Source: an uncultured Clostridia bacterium
GTDB taxonomy: Bacteria > Bacillota > Clostridia > Christensenellales > Aristaeellaceae
Length of the DNA stretch: 64,000 nt
NCBI GenBank assembly: GCA_934663595.1
Contig: CAKUKM010000001.1
Coordinates: 186,001-250,000, forward strand
Direction of reading: 5' to 3'
The position numbers and the translations under genes were made by a program. Of the stretch, positions 1 to 8,332 are shown one piece after another (the first letter of the stretch is position 1; every line of letters begins with the position of its first letter). Below the pieces are notes generated by a model, which was given only the letters and a program-made list of their open reading frames with translations, ran no database searches and was not told the DNA's origin.

Positions 1-1
1 G

Positions 2-787
2 TCGGATCAGAATTTCCTGGTAATCGACATTACCGACCCGAAAAAGCACCGCGTTATCGGCGAAATGGACCGGTTTACGGTGCCGATGCTGCTGCACAAG
101 CACGCGATTTACATGCACGAGGGCACGCAGTATCAGGTTGAAGAGCTCGATTTCGAGGGCAAAAAGGGCTATGTCAAGCGCGTAAACGTCGGCTATTACA
201 CCGATGCGGATCTGACCACGAGCCTGAAGGTGCTGGACGAATTCGAATCCTGCCCAGACGGCGCGATGGTGCGCGCGCGCGGCGAGGTGCTGGTCTCGTC
301 GATCGTTACGGTGTTTAAGAAAATCCGGTTCGACACGCACGAAAACCTCGGCTGGGGCCCGGTGACGCTTCCGGAGCTGGAAATGCAGACGACCGCGTGC
401 TGGTGGACGCTTCCGGATGCGCTGGAGAGCGAATTCGAGCGCGAGGAACTCAAAAACGCGATGGTCGGCCTTGCGCATCTGCTGAAGAACATCGCGCCGA
501 TTTATCTGATGTGCGCGCCGCAGGATGTCAACGTCGTCTATCATGTCAAGGATCCGTTCACCGGAAAGCCCACGATTTATCTGTATGATTCGATTCCGGG
601 CGGCGTCGGACTGTCCGACCGCATTTTCGAAATGGATCGCGAGCTGCTTTCGACGGCGCGGGAGATGCTGATCGGCTGCCCGTGTCCGGACGGATGTCCG
701 AGCTGCGTCGGCGTGGCGGCGGGAACGGGCGCGAAACAGACGCTGAAGGCGATTCTGAATCGCCTGCTGGACGAACCGGTTTGTTAA
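2..787 (+). CDS. 3' part of an MrfA/YprA-type DEAD/DEAH-box helicase (DUF1998 domain)
   Basis: The frame is already open at base 2, so this is the C-terminal part of a longer gene (about 261 residues visible, ending TAA at 785-787). The end carries a cysteine cluster of the form CPCPDGCPSCVG, typical of the zinc-binding DUF1998 region at the C-terminus of MrfA/YprA-type superfamily 2 helicases. The motif YLYDSIPGGVGLSDRIF just before it is also characteristic. In Bacillus, MrfA works with the nuclease MrfB in repair of DNA cross-links. The helicase motor domains lie outside the window, so the exact subfamily is inferred. No MrfB-like gene is seen downstream. Confidence 0.8.
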   Translation, partial: SDQNFLVIDITDPKKHRVIGEMDRFTVPMLLHKHAIYMHEGTQYQVEELDFEGKKGYVKRVNVGYYTDADLTTSLKVLDEFESCPDGAMVRARGEVLVSSIVTVFKKIRFDTHENLGWGPVTLPELEMQTTACWWTLPDALESEFEREELKNAMVGLAHLLKNIAPIYLMCAPQDVNVVYHVKDPFTGKPTIYLYDSIPGGVGLSDRIFEMDRELLSTAREMLIGCPCPDGCPSCVGVAAGTGAKQTLKAILNRLLDEPVC

Positions 788-909
788 AAGGCGCAAATTT
801 CGGTTAAATCATGGGAGAAGCTGTGATTTTAGGGTGAATGTGTGCTATACTAAAATCGGTGCAGAAAACGCCATAAAGAGGCGTATTTGGCTTTTTATGT
901 CCGCGCGCG

Positions 910-939
910 TTGACGGCGGCATAAAAAATAGATTATGAT
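910..939 (+). promoter_or_regulatory. Candidate sigma-A promoter for the rnj gene
   Basis: TTGACG (910-915), an 18-base spacer and TATGAT (934-939) lie about 85 bases upstream of the likely rnj start. The 788-1025 gap holds no gene. A second TATACT at 846-851 has no convincing -35 box. Confidence 0.45.
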
Positions 940-1025
940 TGGCGCGAAACAAATCAAATGCACAGCGGCAGGCGTTGCGCTGCCGTTGGAATTTGGCATA
1001 GCTTTTCGTGCCGCAGGAGGAGGTA

Positions 1026-2705
1026 TTGCGGTTGGGCAAACGCAGCAAGGAGCCGAGGCTCAAGATCATTCCGCTGGGCGGCTTGGGCGAAATCGGCAAA
1101 AACATGACGGTATATGAGTATCAGAACGACATCATTGTGGTGGATATCGGATCGATTTTCCCGCGCGAGGACATGCCGGGCGTCGATCTGGTAATTCCGG
1201 ACACGAGCTATCTGGATCACAATCGCGACAAGCTCCGCGGCTATTTCATTACCCACGGCCACGAGGACCACATCGGCGCGGTGCCGTATGTGCTCAAGGA
1301 TCTTCCCGCGCCGGTTTACGGCACGAAGCTGACGCTCGCGCTGTGCGAAAACAAGCTGAAGGAGCATCGCCTGACCGGCAGCGTGCCGCTGAATGTGGTG
1401 GAGCCGGGCGACACGGTGCAAGCGGGCGTGTTCAAGGTTGAGTTTATTCACGTCAATCATTCGATTCCCGGCGCGTGCGCGCTGGCGATTCATACGCCGG
1501 TGGGCGTTATCGTGCACACGGGCGACTTCAAGATCGACTTTACGCCGCAGGACGGCGCGCCGCTGAATTTCGGCCGCTTTGCGGAGCTGGGCAATCAGGG
1601 CGTGCTCGCGCTGCTCGCGGATTCGACGAACGTCGAGCGCCCGGGCTATACGATTTCGGAAAAGAAGGTTGCCGAGACGTTTAATTCGCTGTTTGCCAAG
1701 GCGAACGGCCGCGTGATCATCGCGATGTTCGCGTCGAACGTATCGCGCATTCAGTCGGTGGTGGATTCGTCGGTGCGCTACGGCCGCCGCGTCTGCCTCG
1801 TCGGCCGCAGCATGGTCAACGTCGCCAAGGTCGCCATTCAGCTCGGATATCTGAACATTCCGGAGGGCAAACTGATCTCGGCGGACGATCTGGATCGCTA
1901 TCCGGACGATGAAATTACGGTCGTGACCACGGGCAGCCAGGGCGAGCCGATGTCCGGCCTTTCCCGAATGGCGTTTGCGGAGCATCGCAAGCTCGAGATC
2001 CGCGAAAGCGACATGGTCATCATTTCGGCCACGCCGATTCCCGGAAACGAAAAATCCGTATCGCGCGTCATCAATCAGCTGTTCCGCATCGGCGCGAACG
2101 TGATTTACGAATCGCTCGCCGAGGTGCACGCCTCCGGCCACGCGCGCCAGGAGGAACTGAAGCTGATGCATTCGCTGGTGCGGCCGAAGTTCTTCATCCC
2201 CGTGCACGGCGAATACCGGCATCTGCATCATCACGCGACGCTCGCGCGCAATCTCGGCATGCCGTATGACAACGTGCTGATTCCCGAAATCGGCGACGTA
2301 ATTGAGCTGGACGCCGACAGTCTGGACGTGACCGGCGTGGTGCCGAACGGCTCGGTGCTGATCGACGGCCTCGGCATCGGCGACGTCGGCGCGGTCGTGC
2401 TGCGCGATCGCAAGCATCTTTCCGAGGATGGATTGCTGATTGTAGTCATGGGCGTCGACCACGATCTGGGCAGCGTGGTGTCCGGCCCGGATATCATCAG
2501 CCGCGGCTTCGTCTATATGCGCCAGGCGGACGAGCTGCTGGACGGCGCGCGCGAGGCGGCGAAGCGGGCGATCGAGGCGTTCGGCCCGATCGATTCGACC
2601 GACTGGAACCACGTGAAAAACGATGTGCGCGAGTCCGTTCAGCGCTATATCTACGATACGATCAAGCGCAATCCGATGATTCTGCCGATCATCGTGGAAA
2701 TCTGA
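1026..2705 (+). CDS. rnj: Ribonuclease J (metallo-beta-lactamase / beta-CASP RNase)
   Basis: RNase J is a zinc-dependent 5'-3' exo- and endoribonuclease central to mRNA decay and rRNA maturation in Bacillota. The protein has about 559 residues, the usual family length. The metal-binding HGHEDH motif is at residues 77-82, and GDFKID, GSQGEP and PVHGEYRH follow in the expected order. The most likely start is TTG at 1026, because a strong AGGAGGAGG (1015-1023) sits immediately before it. TTG at 1032 has slightly better spacing, while GTG at 1008 lies upstream of that Shine-Dalgarno. Only one RNase J is visible here, so it cannot be assigned to J1 or J2. The ylbF-like gene follows after 22 bases, which suggests a common transcript. 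Confidence 0.93.
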   Translation: MRLGKRSKEPRLKIIPLGGLGEIGKNMTVYEYQNDIIVVDIGSIFPREDMPGVDLVIPDTSYLDHNRDKLRGYFITHGHEDHIGAVPYVLKDLPAPVYGTKLTLALCENKLKEHRLTGSVPLNVVEPGDTVQAGVFKVEFIHVNHSIPGACALAIHTPVGVIVHTGDFKIDFTPQDGAPLNFGRFAELGNQGVLALLADSTNVERPGYTISEKKVAETFNSLFAKANGRVIIAMFASNVSRIQSVVDSSVRYGRRVCLVGRSMVNVAKVAIQLGYLNIPEGKLISADDLDRYPDDEITVVTTGSQGEPMSGLSRMAFAEHRKLEIRESDMVIISATPIPGNEKSVSRVINQLFRIGANVIYESLAEVHASGHARQEELKLMHSLVRPKFFIPVHGEYRHLHHHATLARNLGMPYDNVLIPEIGDVIELDADSLDVTGVVPNGSVLIDGLGIGDVGAVVLRDRKHLSEDGLLIVVMGVDHDLGSVVSGPDIISRGFVYMRQADELLDGAREAAKRAIEAFGPIDSTDWNHVKNDVRESVQRYIYDTIKRNPMILPIIVEI

Positions 2706-2727
2706 CGCGCGGGCGGGGGAGAAATCC

Positions 2728-3078
2728 ATGAATCCATATGATCAGGCGCATCAGCTCGCGAACGCCCTGCGCGAAAGCGAGGAATACAAGGAATACGCCC
2801 GCCTGAAGGAAATCGCCTATGAAAGCGACGCAAATCGCGCGCTTCTGGACGAATACAGGGCGCTTCAGTTTCGCGTGCAGGCCCGGATGGCCTCCGGCGA
2901 GCGCGCGGACGATCAGGACATGCAGCGGCTGAACCAGTTGGGCGCGCTGCTGCAGTTCAATCCGGAGGCGAGCGCCTACCTGCTGGCGGAATTCAGATTT
3001 CAGCGAATGCTGTCGGACATCTTCAAGATTCTCGGCTCCGTGGCCGGAATCGATCTGGACATGCTGACGCAGGGCTGA
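2728..3078 (+). CDS. YlbF/YmcA family protein (Com_YlbF, DUF964)
   Basis: A small, highly charged, all-helical protein of 116 residues. The pattern of an N-terminal AHQLANALRES helix, a central LDEYRALQFRVQ helix and a C-terminal FQRMLSDIFKIL helix matches the YlbF/YmcA family. In B. subtilis YlbF, YmcA and YaaT form the Y-complex, which modulates RNase Y-dependent mRNA maturation and affects competence, biofilm formation and sporulation. Its place 22 bases after an RNase J gene fits an RNA-decay role. Which paralogue it is cannot be decided from sequence alone. Confidence 0.8.
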   Translation: MNPYDQAHQLANALRESEEYKEYARLKEIAYESDANRALLDEYRALQFRVQARMASGERADDQDMQRLNQLGALLQFNPEASAYLLAEFRFQRMLSDIFKILGSVAGIDLDMLTQG

Positions 3079-3095
3079 AAGCTTAGGAGGGTTTC

Positions 3096-4376
3096 ATGAG
3101 TCCGAAAAAGAGACGCGCAAGGAAAAAAACAGAAAGAAAGGCATTTATCACCCAGCGCTACGACACGCAGACGCTGCATGAGGAGCGCGAATACGGCCTG
3201 TTCTGGTATGCATGGCTGTGGAAGCTGCTCCGGCCGGTGATGATCTTTCTGTGCAGCGCGCTGATCGTAATCGGCATCGTGACCAAGGGCTACAACATGG
3301 TCTACGACCGCTTCCTCGCGCCGGCGAACAGCCTGGACGCGAGCCTGGTCGATTTCGAGGTCAAGAGCGGAGACACCGTTTCCGGCATCGGCCAGAATCT
3401 GGAGCAGGACGGTCTGCTTCGCAATCAAAAGGTATTCAAGTATCTGGTGCAGTTCAAGGGCCTGACCAATTCGCTGAGCTACGGCACCTACAAGCTCTCG
3501 CCGAGCATGACGGTGGACGAAATCATTACCGAGCTCACGAGCGGCAGCCAGACCAACGAGCGCGTGATTACGATCATCCCCGGCTGGACGGCCGAGGACA
3601 TCGCGGATTACCTCGTCGGCATCGGCGCCATTGCGGATCGCAACGAATTCCTGACGCTGATGAACGACGTCGATCACTTTATCGGCTCGTCGTATGCGCT
3701 GCGCGCGGCGCACGATGCGGACGGCCTTGCAAACCGCAAATACGCGCTGGAGGGCTATCTCGCGCCGGATACGTATCGCATTTTCCTGTCCGCGACGCCG
3801 GAGAGCATCATCAATACGCTGCTGGCGCAGGACAACGCGGTCGTGGACGAGATCTTCTATTCCGATAACCGCGAATACTATACCGACGCGGACGGCACGG
3901 TGCGCGAGGTCGAGAAGTATCAGACGATGCTGAGCATGGACCAGTCGATCATTCTCGCCTCGATCATCGAAAAGGAAGCGTCGACCGCGGAAGACATGGC
4001 GCGCGTATCGGCGGTGTTCCACAACCGCCTGCGCCTGGGCATGAAGCTCGAGAGCGATCCGACGGCGACGTATCTGACGGGCGAAAAGAAGCTGGCGCTT
4101 TCCGAAAGCGAAATCAGCGCGCAGAATGCGTATAACACGTATTATGTCAGCGGTCTGCCGGCGGGCCCGATCTGCAATCCGTCGAAGACGGCGCTGAACG
4201 CCGCGCTGAATCCGGATATGACGTATATTCAGGAGGGATATCTCTACTTCTGCGCGACCGAGCCGGGCTCCGGAACGCTTGCCTTTGCCAAGACCAAGGA
4301 GGAACACGACGCGAACGTCGCGAAGTATCGCCCGCTGTGGGAGGCGTACGACCGCCAGCAGGCGAACAATCCGTAA
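3096..4376 (+). CDS. mltG: Endolytic murein transglycosylase MltG (YceG-like)
   Basis: A membrane-anchored lytic transglycosylase thought to cleave nascent glycan strands and set their length. The 426-residue protein has a basic cytoplasmic N-terminus (PKKRRARKKTERK), one membrane segment at about residues 45-66, a LysM-like part starting FEVKSGDTVSGIG, and the YceG catalytic core. The core motif ILASIIEKEAS holds the catalytic Glu region (residues 292-294), followed by VFHNRL and LESDPTATY. AGGAGG (3085-3090) precedes the ATG by 5 bases. It lies 17 bases after the ylbF-like gene, so the two are probably co-transcribed. Confidence 0.92.
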   Translation: MSPKKRRARKKTERKAFITQRYDTQTLHEEREYGLFWYAWLWKLLRPVMIFLCSALIVIGIVTKGYNMVYDRFLAPANSLDASLVDFEVKSGDTVSGIGQNLEQDGLLRNQKVFKYLVQFKGLTNSLSYGTYKLSPSMTVDEIITELTSGSQTNERVITIIPGWTAEDIADYLVGIGAIADRNEFLTLMNDVDHFIGSSYALRAAHDADGLANRKYALEGYLAPDTYRIFLSATPESIINTLLAQDNAVVDEIFYSDNREYYTDADGTVREVEKYQTMLSMDQSIILASIIEKEASTAEDMARVSAVFHNRLRLGMKLESDPTATYLTGEKKLALSESEISAQNAYNTYYVSGLPAGPICNPSKTALNAALNPDMTYIQEGYLYFCATEPGSGTLAFAKTKEEHDANVAKYRPLWEAYDRQQANNP

Positions 4377-4392
4377 AAAAACCGCATAGGAT
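4364..4392 (+). promoter_or_regulatory. Candidate sigma-E-type promoter upstream of sigK
   Basis: CATAGGAT (4385-4392) resembles the sigma-E -10 consensus CATACAMT. It follows a poor -35 (GAACAAT, 4364-4370) at 14 bases. The ten bases CATAGGATGT recur exactly upstream of spoIIIAA (8295-8304), another gene controlled by sigma-E in Bacillus. The assignment is inferred from this match and from known regulation of sigK. Confidence 0.4.
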
Positions 4393-4427
4393 GTAGGGCG
4401 ACCTTACGCTTGAGGAGGGGTAGCCCT

Positions 4428-5141
4428 ATGTTCTTATCCGGAATGCTTCTGTGGCTGATCGAGCACGGCTGGGTAATGCTGCTCAGCATCGTTCCGCAGA
4501 GCGCGTTTCCCAAGCCGCTTGCGCCGGAGGAAGAAAAGCGCCTGATCGGCGAAATGATCGCCGGCAGCGAGAGCGCGCGTGTGAAGCTGATCGAGCACAA
4601 TCTTCGGCTGGTGGCGCACATCGCGAAGAAATACGCGCAGTCCGGCGTCGATCAGGAGGATCTGGTTTCAATCGGCTCGATCGGCCTGATGAAGGCGGTG
4701 AACACCTTTCAGCCGGAGGCGGGAAGGCTCATGACCTATGCCGCGCGATGCATCGAAAACGAAATGCTGATGGCGCTGCGCGCCAATAAGCGCCACAAGG
4801 CGACTGCGCTGCTGGGCGAAAGCGCCGCGACGGACGCGGAGGGCAATGAGTTGCCGCTGGAGGAACTGCTCGGCACGGAACCGGATATGGTCGAAACCGC
4901 AGTGGAAACGGCGATCGAGGCGGAGCGCGCGATGCGATTGATGGAGAGCGTGCTGGATTCGCGGGAGCTGCGCGTGATTCAAATGCGCTACGGACTCAGC
5001 GACGGCCAGCCGCGCCCGCAGAAGGATGTGGGCGAAGCGCTCGGGATTTCGCGAAGCTACGTTTCCCGAATCGAAACGCAGGCGCTGAAAAAGCTGCGCG
5101 GCGCGATGAATGCAGGTGACAAAGCGGGAAAATTGTGCTAA
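4428..5141 (+). CDS. sigK: RNA polymerase sporulation sigma factor SigK (pro-sigma-K)
   Basis: The late mother-cell sigma factor of sporulation, 237 residues. The start is ATG at 4428, directly after GAGGAGGGG (4412-4420). The N-terminus MFLSGMLLWLIEHGWVMLLS is a hydrophobic pro-sequence like that of B. subtilis pro-sigma-K, and QSAFPKPL lines up with NNAFPQPL just after the cleavage region. Region 2 (HNLRLVAHIAKKY, DLVSIGSIGLMKAV, YAARCIENE) and region 4 (ALGISRSYVSRIE) are intact. The gene is continuous, with no skin-type interrupting element. The pro-sequence implies processing by a SpoIVFB-type intramembrane protease, which is not in the window. Confidence 0.92.
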   Translation: MFLSGMLLWLIEHGWVMLLSIVPQSAFPKPLAPEEEKRLIGEMIAGSESARVKLIEHNLRLVAHIAKKYAQSGVDQEDLVSIGSIGLMKAVNTFQPEAGRLMTYAARCIENEMLMALRANKRHKATALLGESAATDAEGNELPLEELLGTEPDMVETAVETAIEAERAMRLMESVLDSRELRVIQMRYGLSDGQPRPQKDVGEALGISRSYVSRIETQALKKLRGAMNAGDKAGKLC

Positions 5142-5144
5142 AAT
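5116..5144 (+). promoter_or_regulatory. Candidate sigma-A promoter for the dprA-like gene
   Basis: GTGACA (5116-5121), a 17-base spacer and TAAAAT (5139-5144) overlap the end of sigK and lie 32 bases before the next start codon. This would let the dprA-like gene be expressed in growing cells independently of sigK. Confidence 0.45.
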
Positions 5145-5176
5145 AGAGCTACGCAATGCAAAAGGGGGTCGCTTCC

Positions 5177-6139
5177 ATGCCCAATAACGCCGACGGCTAT
5201 GCGGCAACGTTGCTCACGATCGCGCTTTCGCCGAATCGCGAGGAATATGCGCGCCCGCTGAGCAACCAGGAATACTATCGCCTGGAGGAGCGCGTGCGGG
5301 AATCCAACGCGTATCGCACGATCGGCGACCTGTTTGGCGAGGATATCAGCGGCCTGATGCTGCGTTTGGACGTTTCGGAGGAGGAGGCGTATCGGATATT
5401 TACGCTTCTGAACCGCGACGTGCATCTCTCCTATGCGATCGAGAGCTTCGCGGCGAAAAGCACCGGCATCGTTTCCAAATTCGACCCCGAATACCCGCAT
5501 CGGCTGACGGCGCGCATGCGCAATATGGCCCCCGTGTTTTACTATCGCACCGGAAATGCGGAGCTGATCCGCAAACCCGCGATCGCCATAATCGGAATCA
5601 GCGGCGTGAAAACGACCGCGGAAGCGCGCGAGGGCGTGGAAACGATCGTTAAAAAAGCGACGGAACTGGGCTACGCGATTCTGACCGGCGGCGAGCTCGG
5701 CGTTTCGCGCGTGGCGGCAAACGCGGTGCTGGAATGCGGCGGCAGCCTGATCGACGTGCTGGGCGGCGGCTTTTACGAGCACATGCAGAATGAGATGATC
5801 ACAGAACTGCTGAAACAGAACCGGTGCGCGCTTCTGTCGCTGGAACATCCGGAGGCGATGTTTACCATCAGCCATGCGATTGCGCGCAACAAGGTCATCT
5901 TTTCGCTCGCGGATGCGGCGATCGTTATCAACACAGACAATAAGCGCGGCGAAATCGACGCGCTGCAGAACCATTATTGCGACTGGATTTACGCCTGGAG
6001 CGGCTCCGGGCTGAATCATCAGCTGATTTCCCGCGGCGCAACGCCCGTGGCCGAGCTGCGCAGCATCGACATCGCCGCGCTGAGCCGCCATTGGAAGGCG
6101 TCCGAATCCGAACAGATCAGCATGTTTGATTCGATATAA
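5177..6139 (+). CDS. Divergent DprA/Smf-like DNA-processing protein
   Basis: 320 residues. The start is ATG at 5177, after AAAGGGGG (5161-5168). The central part has the Rossmann-like layout of DprA, the loader of RecA on incoming single-stranded DNA: AIAIIGISGVKTT, ILTGGELGVSRVAANAV, IDVLGGGFYEHMQNEMI, LSLEHPEAMFTISHAIARNKVIFSLADAAIVI. It is a poor match at several normally conserved positions. The usual GSR near the start of the fold is replaced by GIS, and the RNRII motif appears as RNKVI. The C-terminus lacks an obvious winged-helix domain. Family membership is likely, but retention of ssDNA binding is doubtful. A promoter just upstream suggests a separate transcript from sigK. Confidence 0.65.
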   Translation: MPNNADGYAATLLTIALSPNREEYARPLSNQEYYRLEERVRESNAYRTIGDLFGEDISGLMLRLDVSEEEAYRIFTLLNRDVHLSYAIESFAAKSTGIVSKFDPEYPHRLTARMRNMAPVFYYRTGNAELIRKPAIAIIGISGVKTTAEAREGVETIVKKATELGYAILTGGELGVSRVAANAVLECGGSLIDVLGGGFYEHMQNEMITELLKQNRCALLSLEHPEAMFTISHAIARNKVIFSLADAAIVINTDNKRGEIDALQNHYCDWIYAWSGSGLNHQLISRGATPVAELRSIDIAALSRHWKASESEQISMFDSI

Positions 6140-6151
6140 GAGAATATGCAA

Positions 6152-6180
6152 AGCTCCCGACGAAAGCCGGGAGCTCTTTT
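6152..6180 (+). terminator. Rho-independent terminator after the dprA-like gene
   Basis: AGCTCCCG (6152-6159) pairs with CGGGAGCT (6168-6175) across an 8-base loop and is followed by CTTTT. The stop codon of the convergent branching-enzyme gene overlaps the T tract. Confidence 0.8.
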
Positions 6181-8198
6181 CATGCCTTTACGCGCTGGAA
6201 CACGATTGCGGTGCGGCTGGGAATGTAGGCCGCGAAGCCGACGCCCTTTTCGGGAACCGCCTTCGTGTGATACACGTATTTGCGATCCACGCGATCCTGA
6301 CCGCCGTATTCGGTGTCGTCGGTGGTAAACAGCGCGCGATACGCGCCTTCGCCGGTCGCGTGCGCGGGCACGAAGAAATCGGTGGGCGAGCAGGAGGCGC
6401 TGAAGTTGAATACGTAAATCATATCGCCCTTCGCAAACGCGAGCAGCTTCTTTTCCTGATCGATCCAGAGATTCATCGCCGTCGGCTTGCTGAGCACGCG
6501 ATAGCGGCGCACGAATTTCAGCATGTCGCGGTCGAACTGGTTCAGCCACGAGTATTTCAGGAACGGGCTGTCCGCCAGCGACCACTGCCGGCGCGCGTAT
6601 TGATAGCTCCAGCCGTTGCCCTCGCGCGGAAAATCGATCCATTCCGGATGGCCGAATTCATTGCCCATGAAATTCAGATACGCGTCGCTTCCCAGCGTGA
6701 GCGTGATGAAGCGAATCATCTTGTGCAGCGCAATCGCGCGATCGATCGCGATGGAATGGTATTCCTTGGCCATGCCGGTGTACATCTCCGCATCCGCCAT
6801 TCGGAACATCAGCGTCTTGTCGCCAACCAGCGCCTGATCGTGCGATTCGGTATAGCCGACGTTCTTCTCCTGCGGCCGGCGCGTGGTCAGCTCGTACCAG
6901 AGGCGATAGAGATCCCAATCCTGATCCGGCGTGTCCTTCACGAGGCGAATCCAGTAATCCGGAATGCCCATGGACAGCCGGTAATCAAAGCCGATTCCGC
7001 CATAGCGAATCGGAACGCACATGCCGGGCATGCCGCTCATGTCTTCCGCAATGGTGATCGCAAAGGGGTTGACCGCGTGCACCAGTTCGTTGGCCAGCTG
7101 CAGATACGTGACCGCCTCGACATTTGTGTTCAGGCTGAAATACTGCCGGTAGCTGGTGAAGCTCTCGCCCAGGCCGTGATTGTGATAAAGCATCGAGGTC
7201 ACGCCGTCGAAGCGGAAGCCGTCGAAATGGTATTCCTCGATCCAGTATTTCAAATTGGACAGCAGGAAGTGAATCACCTCGTGCTTTCCATAATTGAACA
7301 GCCGCGATCCCCAGGCGGGATGATCGTCGGGCATGAAATACTGATCGGGCGTTCCATCGAACAGATTCAGCCCCTCGCCGACGTTCTTGCACGCGTGCGA
7401 ATGCACCACGTCCAGCAGCACGTAAATGCCCAGCTCATGCGCGCGGTTGACCAGGTATTTCAGATCGTCCGGCGTTCCATACCAGCTGCTCGCGGCAAAG
7501 AAATTGCTGACCTGATAGCCGAACGACGCGTAATACGGATGCTCCATGATCGCCATCAGCTGAATCGTGTTGTAGCCGAGCGCCTGAATGCGGGGAAGAA
7601 CGTTGTCGGCAAACTCGCGATAGGTGCCGATGCGCGGCTCCTCCTGCGCCATGCCGACATGGGCCTCGTAAATCAGCATCGGCGACGGCTTGTGCTTTTT
7701 GTAGCCGCCGTCCGTCCAGCGAAACGGCGCTTCCGGCTCCCAGACCACGCCCTCGAACCGGAGCGTTTCCGGATTCTGGCGCGTGGCGTGAATATAGGAG
7801 GGAATCCGGTCAAACCGCTTGCCGTCGTGCGCAATTTCAATCAGCACGCGCGAATTGTGGCTGATGGCGTCCGCGCCGGAAAGCGCAATTTCCCAAACGC
7901 CGCCCTCCCGCCGGGTCAGCGGATGCGAGGCGCGGTTCCAGTTGTTGAAGTCGCCGATTAGGTGAATCTCGTCCGCGCCGGGCGCCCATTCGCGGAAGAC
8001 CCAGCCGTCCTCGGTTTTGTGGAAGCCGTAATAGAGATAGCCGTTTGCAAACGAGACGAGATCGGCCTTGTCGCCGAGCAGGCGCTGGCGCGTGTCCGCG
8101 TGCCGTTTCATGCGCAGCTCGATGTCACTTTCATAGGGCTTGAGAAAGGGATCGATGGACAAAATCTTGTAAGAAGCCTTTTTCGTGGTTTTCTTCAT
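6180..8198 (-). CDS. 1,4-alpha-glucan branching enzyme, eukaryotic GBE1-like type (GH13)
   Basis: It forms alpha-1,6 branches in glycogen-like glucans. The 672-residue protein has a CBM48-type N-terminal domain (FREWAPGADEIHLIGDFNNW) followed by a GH13 barrel. Predicted catalytic residues are Asp331 (GFRFDGV), Glu385 (ITIAEDMSG) and Asp454 (YTESHDQ). The sequence follows the animal/plant branching-enzyme pattern rather than E. coli GlgB: LPRIQALGYNTIQLMAIMEH, ASFGYQVSNFFAASS, RFDGVTSMLYHNHG and FMGNEFGHPEWIDFPREGN are near matches to GBE1 motifs. No other glycogen gene is adjacent. It is a single-gene transcript with its own promoter, convergent with the dprA-like gene. Confidence 0.9.
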   Translation of the reverse strand: MKKTTKKASYKILSIDPFLKPYESDIELRMKRHADTRQRLLGDKADLVSFANGYLYYGFHKTEDGWVFREWAPGADEIHLIGDFNNWNRASHPLTRREGGVWEIALSGADAISHNSRVLIEIAHDGKRFDRIPSYIHATRQNPETLRFEGVVWEPEAPFRWTDGGYKKHKPSPMLIYEAHVGMAQEEPRIGTYREFADNVLPRIQALGYNTIQLMAIMEHPYYASFGYQVSNFFAASSWYGTPDDLKYLVNRAHELGIYVLLDVVHSHACKNVGEGLNLFDGTPDQYFMPDDHPAWGSRLFNYGKHEVIHFLLSNLKYWIEEYHFDGFRFDGVTSMLYHNHGLGESFTSYRQYFSLNTNVEAVTYLQLANELVHAVNPFAITIAEDMSGMPGMCVPIRYGGIGFDYRLSMGIPDYWIRLVKDTPDQDWDLYRLWYELTTRRPQEKNVGYTESHDQALVGDKTLMFRMADAEMYTGMAKEYHSIAIDRAIALHKMIRFITLTLGSDAYLNFMGNEFGHPEWIDFPREGNGWSYQYARRQWSLADSPFLKYSWLNQFDRDMLKFVRRYRVLSKPTAMNLWIDQEKKLLAFAKGDMIYVFNFSASCSPTDFFVPAHATGEGAYRALFTTDDTEYGGQDRVDRKYVYHTKAVPEKGVGFAAYIPSRTAIVFQRVKA

Positions 8199-8223
8199 AG
8201 AATGTCACCTCCCGTTTGGCTCT

Positions 8224-8252
8224 ATTATAGCGTGATTCGCGCCGCAAATCAA
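8224..8252 (-). promoter_or_regulatory. Sigma-A promoter of the branching-enzyme gene
   Basis: On the minus strand, TTGATT (complement of 8247-8252), a 17-base spacer and TATAAT (complement of 8224-8229). GGGAGG precedes the start codon. Confidence 0.7.
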
Positions 8253-8273
8253 ATTAAATTTTATTCGTTCTGC

Positions 8274-8302
8274 ACATAAAGCCGCCCGCGCGCCCATAGG
8301 AT
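8274..8302 (+). promoter_or_regulatory. Candidate sigma-E-type promoter of the spoIIIA operon
   Basis: CACATAAA, a 14-base spacer, then CATAGGAT (8295-8302) fits the B. subtilis sigma-E pattern (ATATT-like -35, CATACAMT -10). The same CATAGGATGT is found before sigK. No sigma-A promoter is apparent on this strand between 8199 and 8332. Confidence 0.45.
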
Positions 8303-8332
8303 GTTTGCATAAAAGCAAGGGAGGCGGGAACC

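Noticed and set aside
846..851. TATACT considered as the -10 of the rnj promoter
   Set aside because: No acceptable -35 lies 15-19 bases upstream; TTGACG-18-TATGAT at 910-939 is better.
954..2729. A 591-codon minus-strand frame opposite rnj (and similar ones at 15700-17460 and 24546-26333)
   Set aside because: Composition is His/Arg/Ala-rich and no motif is present; the opposing genes (rnj, ispA-dxs, clpB) are certain.
6126..7961. A 611-codon plus-strand frame opposite the branching enzyme
   Set aside because: It overlaps a terminator at its start, lacks a ribosome site and mirrors a complete GH13 enzyme.
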